Shown in pieces: positions 47,924-59,400 of a stretch of 64,000 nt of DNA. The stretch is taken from assembly GCA_012934845.2 (NCBI GenBank), contig WNNJ02000353.1, positions 1 to 64,000 of the forward strand, given 5' to 3'. The DNA comes from Pomphorhynchus laevis (Eukaryota; Acanthocephala; Palaeacanthocephala; Echinorhynchida; Pomphorhynchidae). A program made the position numbers and the translations under genes. The notes beneath the pieces are model-generated. The model worked only from the letters and a program-made list of their open reading frames with translations, was not told the origin of the DNA and made no database searches. Every line of letters starts with the position of its first letter. Within the stretch, counting starts at the first letter, position 1.

Positions 47924-48014
47924 CTTTTTCATTTTTGTTCGTGAACTTGTTAGCGTACAGCTTGTACGCATTTGCCACATTAAATAAATTTGTATTTTTA
48001 TTATTATAAGAACC

Positions 48015-49080
48015 TTGTATTCTTCAAATTCCTTCTTTATCGAATAAGAGGAATCCAGCACTGATGAGTCAGTACTATTTAAATTTGTCCATGTGGCGTC
48101 GGAGAAGGTTTTTGCAGCTGCTAAAGGCTTCTTCATATGCCGGCTTTGGTATTTCTTTAATTTTATGCATTTTTTGAGTATGCCAGGTGATAAAAGCCAC
48201 AGTTCACACATGTGGGATCATTATGCTTCTGGCATTTACCATAATGTCCTAGTTCTATGCATGTGGGGCATATCGATTCAGCACAGCAAGAGGATCCCCA
48301 GTAGCTCCAACTGTGAGATGGAGACGTGCTGAAAGGGTATGTTTGTACCCATGAACCGGTTATGCGCGTTCCTCGCCAGTACCATCGCATTGTCAATCGT
48401 AGTTGTGGCGAAAGCCACTATAAATAAGGATCTATCTTCATTTAATATATTATACGTCTTTAGGTGAGAATGCTGCTTCAAGATCTTTTATGTCGTCCAT
48501 GTCTAGGCCAGGTTCAATGCTGTTGATTTTGACAGTGGCCGAGATGGCCTTATGTTCAACAGTACCGAGTTATCCTAGGTTCTTTTCAAAGTAACCAACA
48601 TATGACTGTGTCAGATCATTAGTGGCAAAAAAATTAAAAAACTTGTCAGGATACTTTCTAGCAGAATTGCAGACTATTCTGTTAGGATAATTACCCACGA
48701 AGGGTACTGAGTAATATTTTTAAAAAGCCCGTTACTTTTTGTGGTGAACTTATGTTTATTTCCACAAGGTTTAAGAGCTACATAACAGAAGGAAGCTCGT
48801 TAGATTGCCTAAAGATCACCCAACCTGTAATATATCGTTGCTCCATTCTACTTTTGAAAACCATTATAAGAAGTCTTTTCGTCCGTGGATTACTTAGAAT
48901 CTCTTGAAATTCTTTGTTATATGCTTGTTAACGCTGCTGCAGGAAAAAATTTGAACGCTCCGACATGTTCACTGGTTGCATTTTGTCGATATTCCGTAAA
49001 TTGGTATACCACAGTACCAACAGCGTTCATTGTTGAACAATGAATGCTATTCGCCTAAGTGACTGAATTTTTACAAAATA
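48015..49080 (-). mobile_element. LINE family 4 ORF1 fragment
   Basis: Minus-strand pieces: VAFATTTIDNAMVLARNAHNRFMGTNI then ICPTCIELGHYGKCQKHNDPTCVNCGFYHLAYSKNA (48163-48396), i.e. the CCHC knuckles of ORF1, and a polar coiled tail (47912-48211). Diverged from the copy at 20.9 kb. Its left end is where the family-1 LINE stops. Confidence 0.7.
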
Positions 49081-49205
49081 CAATTACAAGTTACGGGTAT
49101 GAATAATCGGGTTCCATCAAAAACAATTTTTACATCACTACACTGTAACAATTGTTTTTGATGGAACCCGATAATTCATAATTGCATTGACGTCAATGCA
49201 ACAAA
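49020..49205. repeat. cluster of perfect palindromes at an inverted LINE junction
   Basis: Three nested signals: TTCATTGTT/AACAATGAA near 49026, a 22-bp arm pair at 49106-49127 and 49151-49172, and a 20-bp palindrome centred at 49191 (TTGCATTGAC/GTCAATGCAA). They sit between a minus-strand and a plus-strand family-4 fragment. Confidence 0.85.
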
Positions 49206-49790
49206 GCAAAAGCTTAAGAGATTAGCACTCTCTGCCCTCTCCTCCATTTTGATAAATCAACCCCTCCCCTGTCTTCACGAGTCGAGTAAAATACCTGGGG
49301 TTCACCGTTACGGTGAACTGGTCGGCGAAAGCCGACCTGGATAGACTTAAACGTATCCTGAAGAGAGCTAGGTGAACCCTGAAAAGGGCCCAGCATCTGT
49401 CATTAATAGGGAAAACCCAGGTGCGCCTCTGGGGCACCTGGGCTATCTCGGGATTAGTCTTCTTTTCTAGAGGACGTCCCCCAGAGCAAAGGCTAAGGTT
49501 TCTCAAGCTGTTCATTTCACGTTTATCCAGCGTAGTCCGCTCCGATTGGACTCTTCGGGGGGGGGTGAATGACCCTGGGTGGTTCAGTCGAAGGGCGGCG
49601 TGTTGGATTGACTGTGGGGCTCAGATCCCACCGGACCTGAGGCCATGAGGAATGAAGACGACGAAGAGCAATCGTTTTTGGAAACTTATTCTTTATTGTC
49701 TCGCTCTTTTTAGTTAGTTAGTTGTCATTTTTCTTATCGGTTATATAGTTGTTAATAAAATCCTTATTATTATTAATTTTTACATCGTTC
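49190..49790 (+). mobile_element. LINE family 4, 3' end fragment
   Basis: Near-identical to 23940-24420: KTQVRLWGTWAISGLVFFSRGRPPEQRLRFLKLF in pieces, then 3' UTR with CTTATTCTTTATTG..TTAATAAAATCCTTATTATTATT. 5'-truncated in the RT. The tail ends in ATT repeats. Confidence 0.85.
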
Positions 49791-49793
49791 ACA

Positions 49794-50024
49794 TTAATAC
49801 AGGCAAAGCTTGGCATACACTGTATGTTGATGATGAGCATTCATAACTGAAACGGAAAAATTTCGTTCAGTTGCAAAAAAAGTAAATATCAGAGAGTTCA
49901 AACAATTTTTCATTTTCTCAAAAGAAAATGATTCCAAATCAAGAAGCAAAGACGATCTACAACACATTGTAAGTGGTTTTAGTTTTATTAATTTATCATT
50001 AACGGGGAACTCCCTCAAATACAA
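49794..50024 (-). other. open frame of unknown nature
   Basis: A 76-codon minus-strand frame (EFPVNDKLIKLKPLTM.., DLESFSFEKMKNCLNSL) has a protein-like composition but no family I recognise. It may be an exon of a lost gene or chance. Confidence 0.2.
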
Positions 50025-50059
50025 AACTTTATTTACATGGTTTTCGTTTGCTCACTACG

Positions 50060-52150
50060 ACCGAAGCCATCAATGAACATTTCAATAAATTTCTTGGGGT
50101 TTTGTAAAAAGTTTTTGATCATATAGGATATTATTAAATTTTGCGAAATCGGTAGGAAATTCTTACAGGAGATCGTTCGTCACCGCCGATGTGGTCAACA
50201 AATACTTGAATGAGGCTAAGATTAATTTAAAGTATACTGTTCAAGTTTCCTCTAAACATATTCAGGCGACAGTTAAATTAACGAATATCTTAAACTCCCT
50301 AGAGTATAAAGATATAATGGATCTGGAAAATCGCAATAAACTCACAAATATCAGATTTATTAAGTGGAAGGGGTATATCCCCTACCTGTTGCATTTGCTA
50401 AAACAACAGAGGACAATGATATGATACTATCAAACTCCAGATGCGACTCCTTTATGGGATGTAACTTAAAATTCACATTCATAAATAGTGACAATCTAAC
50501 ATATCCTCACTTCAACCAGCGCCATTGCTGGGAATGGGGTTCCAAATGCAAAAAAGAATAAAAGCTGTGAGGTTTGCTATTTTAAGGAAGATGAGCACTC
50601 AGCTTCCTGCACAGCAGCACTCTGCTGCTCGAATTGTAACCTACCACATCCGGCGTGATCAAGGAAGTGCCCGCTGTTTAATGCATATCAGAAAATACAT
50701 ACAAATAATTCCGCAACTAAATCGTCAACGAATAAAACCTCCCATGGCTACAATACTGTCATCTGTATCCCAGCACCGTTGATGGACAGTATTGAAAATT
50801 GTGGACTTTAAAATAGCGGAGATCACGAAGTCCGTTGAAACACCAATTTTAAGACTGACCGAGGCGTTATTGACTCCTAAAGTTACGACAACTTCGATTA
50901 TCCGTTTAACGAAACGATCGTCCTCCCCAAGCAGAGCTTCTCCTTAGAATGTCAAAACAAGGCAAACATGGAGCATAGTGGGAAATGATGATGCTTCCCA
51001 CATCATAGAAAGGGTCAGTGGTCCCGCTGTTTAGTCCGGAGTGCGGAAAGGCAACCTTCCTTCATTTGGACTTAACTAGTGGGTTCTGCTGTCCCTCATA
51101 GTAGCACACATCATTGAATGGGAAATAATCCCGAACCGCTTATACTGAACCTTATTCAGTGGAACTCGGGAGCTGCTTCTGCCCTTAGTCTTTTATCTGA
51201 TCGATATGCAAATGTTATAGTCCTTCAGGAGACTAGATCTATCCGATTCCCAGGACATTACTCGATATATTCCAAAGCATATAACTACTCACTTTACCCC
51301 GTACATAACCCCAACTCACTCCTCTTCATATCAAGATCTTCTAACCCTAGGAAGTGATCTTTAAGATCCCACTCATTCTGAATTACTCTTGTTCTGCCAT
51401 TTCTTGTTTAGTGATAGCACTCTGGAAAAACGGTAAACGTATCTGCATAGCCAATATCTATATTTGGCCGAGAGAAATTTACAAGTACCGTGACCACCTA
51501 GGTCGTTTAGGTAGCGGCTAGACATGTTACTTGGAGAGTTCAACGACATAAATGGCCGTTGGATTAATGCAGCACTCAGCAGTGCTAATAATGACTATCT
51601 AATACATAAACCATCACCCCCACCTTTCATTGCACTACAACTACTTCACTCCTCGACATATTACTGCTTCATAAGATGTGGATGTTAAAGCCCATCTGTA
51701 TTAACAGTCGCGCCAACAGCTGTCCACCTCGCATGCCCTACTCTGTTGGCAGTTAGAGGACGATACGTTTCTTAGAATGAGTTTCACTGTAATCCAATCA
51801 GAGTGGCCTGCTTCCAGGTAGCTATCCAACTCTTCCCTGTAGTAGGAAATGTGAGTCTGACACGATTTAATTCCTAGCTCTCATCTCATGCTACCGCGAT
51901 CCTTTCGACTACCAACAAATGTCGCATTTTCAATCTTACTCCAACAAAACATGGTTCTAGTAAAAATGATACACCTTCCCAATCTATCTGTTTCCGTCAG
52001 GCAAGCCCTTTCGGAAGAATACTCTGTTTGTATGGCAAAGATCAAATCTCGTCTATCCATGCCACTTGCGAAATCAGCTTTGATGTGCATGAGAACAAGT
52101 AGATATGTGTATCATTGCCCGGATATAATGGTTAGATATAGCGAGATGCC
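50060..52150 (+). mobile_element. LINE family 4, 3'-lacking copy (ORF1 and endonuclease)
   Basis: Plus strand: ORF1 N-terminal domain (ADVVNKYLNEAKINLKYTV, SSKHIQATVKLTNIL, 50191-50424), degenerate knuckle region (50500-50700), ORF2 start (LILNLIQWNSGAASALS, VLQETRSIRFPGHYS, 51118-51357) and endonuclease remnants to about 52150. No RT. Many breaks. Confidence 0.78.
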
Positions 52151-52694
52151 GTTTCCGCCTTCATACAAAGTATGAAATGGTTAGTTCAATTAATAATGGT
52201 ATTAATAATAATGGTATACGGCCCACTTGAGGGTAACTTTAATTGTAAATTTTTCGAATAATTATTTAAATTTAAATAGAGATATAAAATAGGGAGTTAC
52301 TGTCTTTAATAAGCTATTCACGTTTGGCTGGCAAATTTCAGTTATCATCAATATATAAATAAGCGATTTTTATTAATTTATAAAAATTAGCGATATTCCT
52401 CAGAACGTAGGCGTGGAATAAAATATGACGGTTAAAGTAATGACATTAATTTGTATATTATCTTTATAAATGAAAAGTAACATGATATATTAATAAGAAA
52501 TGTATTATCATAGTGCCCTAATATACATGATAAATTTTAAAACAATGAAATTTGATGATTTTTTATAATATTTTGTATATTTACCAGCAGACAAATCTTT
52601 TATATATTTCATGGACTGGTAACTAAACTTTCGTATTTTATCAAAGTTTTGTAATTTCCAGAATATTAAAAACTTGTCATTAAGTGCTTATAAA
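52151..52694. other. 5' flank of CDC123
   Basis: AT-rich, no coding signal recognised; presumed promoter region lying between the LINE fragment and the first exon. Confidence 0.5.
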
Positions 52695-55600
52695 ATGATA
52701 AATGTCGCATGTTCATTTATCAACTGGTACCCAATATTTAAGGATATTACTATAAAAAGGTATTTTCCGTTTTTGAAAAATACAATTTGAGTATTCGACT
52801 GAATTACAGTAAAATTCTGACTATCCCTGATGAGGTTTTATCGTATCTGCGTAGCGACAAATTCTTTCTACCGAAATCGTAGGTAAATTATTACTAATTC
52901 ATTTATGTGGTATTTTTTTGCACAGTTGCAATGAGCAATTCGATCAAGAGTGCACATTACGAACATCCATATCAGTTAATTCAGATCAGATTATCAATGA
53001 CTTTCAAATGTGGGCTACGGTAGAAATTAAATTTTGCATGCATTGTTTAATATTGTAATATTTAGGATTCAGAGATTGTGGACTGTGATCGATTTGACTG
53101 CTTAAGCGAAGATGAGCCTAGTCTCGAGAGTAATGATAGCTTAAAAATTGTACTTTTACAGTTTCTTTGCTAAATTCTATTGATAATTTGAAATTTAATC
53201 TCAGGTAGATTTTCCCGACTTTGAGTCACAAATTCAGCGAGCGATTGATAACTTTCATTCTGTATTCCCGAAATTAAATTGGAAAGCTCCGATAGTAGGT
53301 CAAATCGCATGAGTTATTAGCAACTTGTTTTATGTTTTACGGATGCAAGCTGGATATCTTCTTCGTCATCATTGCAGTGTACCAACATAACGGATGTGTT
53401 TCTCCTTCTTAAAGGATCAGCGAGAATACATTACTCATACTCGCTTTATGATACGTTAGATAGCCTGAATTTGAAGTAAGTGTAATCATTTAAATCAGTC
53501 AAAACATTTTGTACAGGCAGATACCGATTCTTGTACTGAGGAAATGGACGGACATTAACCGATGCAATGAATTTCGTTGTTTTATTCGCGATGATAATCT
53601 AATTGGTAAATAAAGGAGATTTTTATTGGTGTTCTTGTTATAATTGAACGTTGTATAGTACGAACTGAAACAAAAATCATAAAAATAACAAAGCAGCAGT
53701 CATCAGTGATATCAAATTTTATTCATTTGATATTAAATTAAATTATATGATATTAAATTTTATTCATATGAAAAAATTGGGCTGTAAACAGCAATCACGT
53801 ATAAAGCCAGAAAGTTACTGACGAATATCATAAAAACGAAACACGTTTCTAGCGTCGACTTCACATAGGATGTCTACTGTTTAGGCGTTCAGTTAGTGAT
53901 CGGCTTATTTCGCCTAAGTATTAAATATAGATCATTCCTAACATTCTGTTATGATGCCTTTGCTGGAAAACGTATTATCACCAAACACTTTGTAATCTAA
54001 GTTGGTATGAGTGCTTATTTATTTGTCGTCTTTATCTGTGATAAAGTTTTGCATTGACTTCTTTCTCGTGGCCTGCGTTGATTTATTTTGTCATTATTAT
54101 GTTCATTTTTAAATATCCTTGATCTTACTAAATGGTTGCTAAGTTGACTATATTGTTGACTAATTGGTTGCTATAGTTTATTGCTGGGTATATTGTTGGA
54201 TAAATGGTTGCTATAGTTTATTGTTGGCTATAGTGTATCAATGGGTAATTGATGTGGCATGTAAGTAATTATATGTTTAAAGGTTATCTTAGGATATAAG
54301 TGAGCATTTGTCTGATAACATCAATTTTGGACGATTTGCATGTTTTTAAAATTAGAACATATATTTCGTGGAAGACGAATAGTAAGCAACAACGGGACTC
54401 AGACATTTATCAAAGCACATTCATAGGCTCCTATTAGATAAATTCAAAAACAAGGGGATTGCTTTATTGCCATTTATGGATCTACCCTTTTTAATACAAC
54501 TGTATTATTCTTAGTTTGTAAATCCTCGTACTTTAAAATTACTCGTTTGTTCCTTAATTTACTTTTCTTCATCGCTTGAAGTGCTACATATTTTAGATTT
54601 TCTCAGTGTCTCATTTATTATTAAGGCCATTTTTATACATCGTGGATAATTACATCCAGCATGTAATTGTTTAGAGTTTGATTCTGGTTTCTTGTAGATT
54701 GTTGTCTAAGTCAAGAATTTCCAATGTTATTTCTGTTGACGCTAACATCTAAGAAGTGTATAGGTGTTTGCGTATTGGTAGTAAATTTTAGTGGAATAAG
54801 AAATAGAACCAAATTATTCTCGCAATATTCAAAGTTGCTACATATTCCCAGTTATCCTATGTGTGAAGACGAACTTTAACAACAATAGACGCGTTACGCT
54901 CTAACCGAGCTAATCATACCGTGACTTCAATAATAATCCTGTAAGCATCTTAACACAGCTTAAACAGTGTTTAAAGCTCGAAAAGTATGAGAATGTATAG
55001 AATGCTGCCTGGCGTTTAAGCCTCCTCATGAGGAAAACACAGTGATTTATTTGAGTACACTATTGGGTGTCCCAGGACAGATGTAACAACAAATTATATA
55101 TAAAAGGACTGCTAAGTACAGTCGAAATATCAAATAAATAAAGTATTTTTTGTATTCTCGGGGATGTTTCGCAATAAAAAACTTACTTTTGACCCGAAAG
55201 CAATTATATAATTATATATATACTAAATGGTGTTGCTTGATAGACTGGACTTCGATTCACGACTTTCAGTCACCATGTCACTTCTAGACGACCACTTCAG
55301 CATCGAAATGATGAGTACCCGGCAACACTCATCAGTAGAATGAGGTACACACTGGTCGTTTCGGTTGCCTGTGTGACATTGTGAATAAAGGCGTTTCCGA
55401 CACTGCTTAATTGTCTGAGGCTTTCGCTCTTAACCAGATCGAATTGCTGTGGGGACCATCCTTAAACACTAGGCAGAGGTTGTTGCTGAATTGTCGCTGC
55501 ACTCGTTGGATCCTAAATGGATACGGCAGGTATAATAGTAATGCACGAATGTGCTGAGTAGACAACGGTCCAGGATTTCTTACAAAATACGGCATTTATA

Positions 55601-56439
55601 CTAAATGGTGTTGCTTGATAGACTGGACTTCGATTCACGACTTTCAGTCACCATGTCACTTCTAGACGACCACTTCAGCATCGAAATGATGAGTACCCGG
55701 CAACACTCATCAGTAGAATGAGGTACACACTGATCGTTTCGGTTGCCTGTGTGACATTGTGAATAAAGGCGTTTCCGACACCTTTAAGCAAAGTGTCGGA
55801 AATTTTTTTAAGGAAAGTGTCGGAAACGCCTTTATTCACAATGTCACACAGGCAACCGAAACGACCAGTGTGTACCTCATTCTACTGATGAGTGTTGCCG
55901 GGTACTCATCATTTCGATGCTGAAGTGGTCGTCTAGAAGTGACATGGTGACTGAAAGTCGTGAATCGAAGTCCAGTCTATCAAGCAACACCATTTAGTAT
56001 AAATGCTGTATTTCGTAAGAAATCCTGGACCGTTGTCTACTCAGCACATTCGTGCATTACTATTATACCTGCCGTATCCATTTAGGATCCAACGAGTGCA
56101 GCGACAATTCAGCAACAACCTCTGCCTAGTGTTTAAGGATGGTCCGCACAGCAATTCGATCTGGTTAAGAGCGAAAGCCTCAGACAATTAAGCAAAGTGT
56201 CGAAACGCCTTTATTCACAATGTCACACAGGCAACCGAAACGACCAGTGTGTACCTCATTCTACTGATGAGTGTTGCCGGGTACTCATCATTTCGATGCT
56301 GAAGTGGTCGTCTAGAAGTGACATGGTGACTGAAAGTCGTGAATCGAAGTCCAGTCTATCAAGCAACACCATTTATTATAAATGCCGTATTTCGTAAGAA
56401 ATCCTGGACCGTTGTCTACTCAGCACATTCGTGCATTAC

Positions 56440-56479
<40 letters not shown>

Positions 56480-59400
56480 TCGTATGATATCATGAAGATC
56501 GATTGAAATCGGGACTGGTGATCCTTTGATGGATGCTTATTTATGTATTGAGTAGTTGCTAGGTCACACGAGGTGACTTTCGCATTGAAAACCAGCTACA
56601 GAATCCTTCCATGATATCCAATTCCATACACCCTGACTACTAACGGCGCCATTGCCACAGCCGTTTTCGTTTCGCCCGCTTTTTGCCACATGTTGGTAGC
56701 CCCGGGCTCGTCAGAAGGCTGACTACTAACTGTTCTCCTTTTGAAATTTGACGATTCCGAGATTCGAGCTGTCGCTCTCCGTACTTGGCTTGCGCTCTTG
56801 ACTGCTAGGCTACGAATCCAAGATTACATGATTTCACACAGTATATTAAACCTTTCATTATGATCTCTAGAAACTGCATTGTCCGAGATGCTCTCTGGCA
56901 TGCTTATTATAGATTGTTTCGTAAGTGATCATGAAGATCGATTGAAATCGGAACTGGTGATCCTTTAATGGATGCTTATTTATGTATTGAATAGTTGCTA
57001 GGTCACAAAGGTGACTTTCGCATTGAAAATCAGCTACAGAATCCTTCCTTCATGATATCCAATTCCATAAACCATATATATAAAATGTTGTTGATTTTTA
57101 GACTAGACTTCGATTCACGACTAATAGTCACCATGTCACTTCTATACGAACAATAAGTACCCGGCAACACTCATCAGTAGAATGAAGTACTCACAATGTC
57201 ACAATATCATCCTTCATTCACAATGTCACACAGGCAACCGTAACGACCATTTAGTACAATTCAGCAACAACCTCTGTCTAGTGTTTAAGGATGGTCCGCA
57301 CAGCAATTCGATCTGGTTAAGAGCGTAAGCCTCAGACAATTAAGCAAAGTGTCGGAAACGCCTTTATTCACAATGTCACACAGGCAACCGAAACGGCCAG
57401 TGAGTACTTCATTCTACTGATGAGTGTTGCCGGGTACTCATTGATCGTCTAGAAGTGACATGGTGACTGAAAGTCGTGAATCGAAGTCCAGTCTATCAAG
57501 CAACACCATTTAGTATATAAACACTATTTTTAATAGAAATGATGTTTTACAGGGACACATTAAAGTGTACAAATATATAAAATATAATTTGGGACACCCA
57601 ATGGTGTACTCATAAAACGAAATCACTATGTTTTCCTGTGCCTTATATAAAGAATAACTAGAAGGTCCACACACGCAACAAGCTAGTAAAAACGCTTCTG
57701 CACCTGAGTTTCGTATAGCATAGTAAGGAATTGCGGGTGTCTTTACAGTTATCACAAAAGCAGTCGAAACGTACCCTAACCACTTCATCCGACTGACGAT
57801 GACTGCTGGGTGGTTAGGATCGTATCGGAGTGATACATTAGACTGATGGAGCTGATGATCAAAGTCCAGTTATTTAGCAGCAAATATGGATTAAAAATCA
57901 ATCGTAGCCAATTATGGCTCCTGGACCACAGTTTCAAGCGATTTTTCGCAATAACAATTTATAAAATGACGCATTCCTTCAGGAATCCTGTGAGAAATTC
58001 AGTGCCCTCGTAACCAACGGACACGCATTTGTGCATATAAAGAATAACTAGAAGGTCCACACACGCAACAAGCCAGTAAAAACGCTTCTGCACCTGAGTT
58101 TCGTATAGCATCGTGAGGAATTGCTGGTGTCTTTATAGTTATCACAAAAGCAGTCGAAACGTACCCTAACCACTTCATACGTAGTAACCACTTCTTTTAT
58201 TAAACTCAGATTTACAATTTTTTTCACGATACACGTAACATCAGCCTGTCTTTATGTACATGGCTCATTTCACACTTCCAATTTCAAATTTGTCGATAAT
58301 TTTAATTCCAAATTGCTTGCAAGAAATTGATTGGCATTTCCTTCTGCATTCTAATATGCAGAAACAAATGACTCATTATCTTATATGTTTATAATCATAA
58401 TGTGCGATATGCACGATATCTTTGGGTATAATTTGTTTTGAATTCATCTTTGGATAATATTTTTTGTATTTACTTGTTTGTAATTAAAACCAATTTCGTA
58501 TGCTAGCAGTGAAATCGAATTGATAATAGAATAAACTGCTTGAAATTCCCTCATTTTCCGGTAGGACTTGACAATCATTTGTTCGGAATATGCTCTATTT
58601 CACTATCCGTTATACAGTTGTACAGCTGTGTAGAGCCTAGTAATTATAATTAGCTAGATTATTTAATTGCTATAATTAAAGAAGCCGGTTAAACGTAAAT
58701 AGAAATAATAATTCTGTTATTTCTGGTTTGATTGATCATAAATATGTTATAGTATACTGTATTATCTATACATTATAAGGTTTTAAGCAATTTTTTATAG
58801 GACAATTAGTGTAGGTTCGTCTGGAAAGTGGAATAGAATTAGCCATTTTCACAGCATTTTAGCCCTTTTTTCATATTACAATTAGTTTTCTTAAAACTGT
58901 ACTTTTACAATGTATTTATAGTTATTTTATACTGATTTTTTTACCCATCTGTTATATATTTATAGCCGTTTGTCAACGAAACATTGACACTGTTGCCAAT
59001 GTTGATGAAAGTGGAGTTAATGAACTTGAAAAACGGATACAGGACTTTTATAATGTCTGGATATTTCAAAAATTTAAGTTGCAATCATTTATAATGGACA
59101 TTTTCATAGAAAAAAATGTTGGTGAAATAAATAAGAAACGATCTCTTCAAATATTTCAAATATTTTGTTCTCACAGGGAATTATTAAACTGATCGATTTT
59201 GGAGTCTACGACCGAACATGTTCCGATGCAATTCTTTTTAGCTGGTCAGAGTTAGATGCAATCAATAAAACTGTAAGTGCAATTTTAACACTAAATCAAA
59301 GTAACCTGATTTTGCTAATTCGTAGGATGATCATTTGGTGATGCGGTTCAAATTTGGAAAGAAAAGCCTGATTAGTTGTCGTATAAATCAGTATCCGTTA

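Larger units (their letters stand above)
43541..48005 (+). mobile_element. LINE family 1, full-length copy
   Basis: 5' monomer array, short leader, ORF1 (43730-44932), ORF2 (45016-47923) and a 3' UTR (GTTAGCGTACAGCTTGTACGCATTTGCCAC, split here as GTTAGCGTACAGC and TTGTACGCATTTGCC) ending AAATAAATTTG near 48000. The only copy with both ends. A few stops and shifts remain. Confidence 0.93.
55030..57640. mobile_element. cluster of fossil LTR remnants in both orientations
   Basis: LTR-like units related to those at 6.85-7.4 kb. Plus orientation 55222-55783 and minus orientation 55803-56440, each with the order A-B-A (A about 185 bp, from ACTAAATGGTGTTGC to the AATAAAGGCG poly(A)-signal area; B about 195 bp). 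A further, rearranged minus piece lies at 57090-57520. A 45-bp segment at 55031-55075 recurs inverted at 57591-57635, framing the cluster. No coding part is left. A SINE is inserted in the middle. Old but with near-identical arms in the palindrome. Confidence 0.7.

Noticed and set aside
55853-55901. Complete hammerhead ribozyme
   Set aside because: Core boxes and a stem II are visible, but the 24 nt between GAA and CUGANGA do not hold both stem I and stem III in most copies; kept only as a candidate in the findings.
55407-56191. Two 62-codon frames with near-identical proteins as a gene pair
   Set aside because: They are the same non-coding LTR segment read from the two arms of an inverted repeat.
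56761-56825. tRNA gene
   Set aside because: A and B boxes are present but acceptor and anticodon stems cannot be formed; this is a SINE head.
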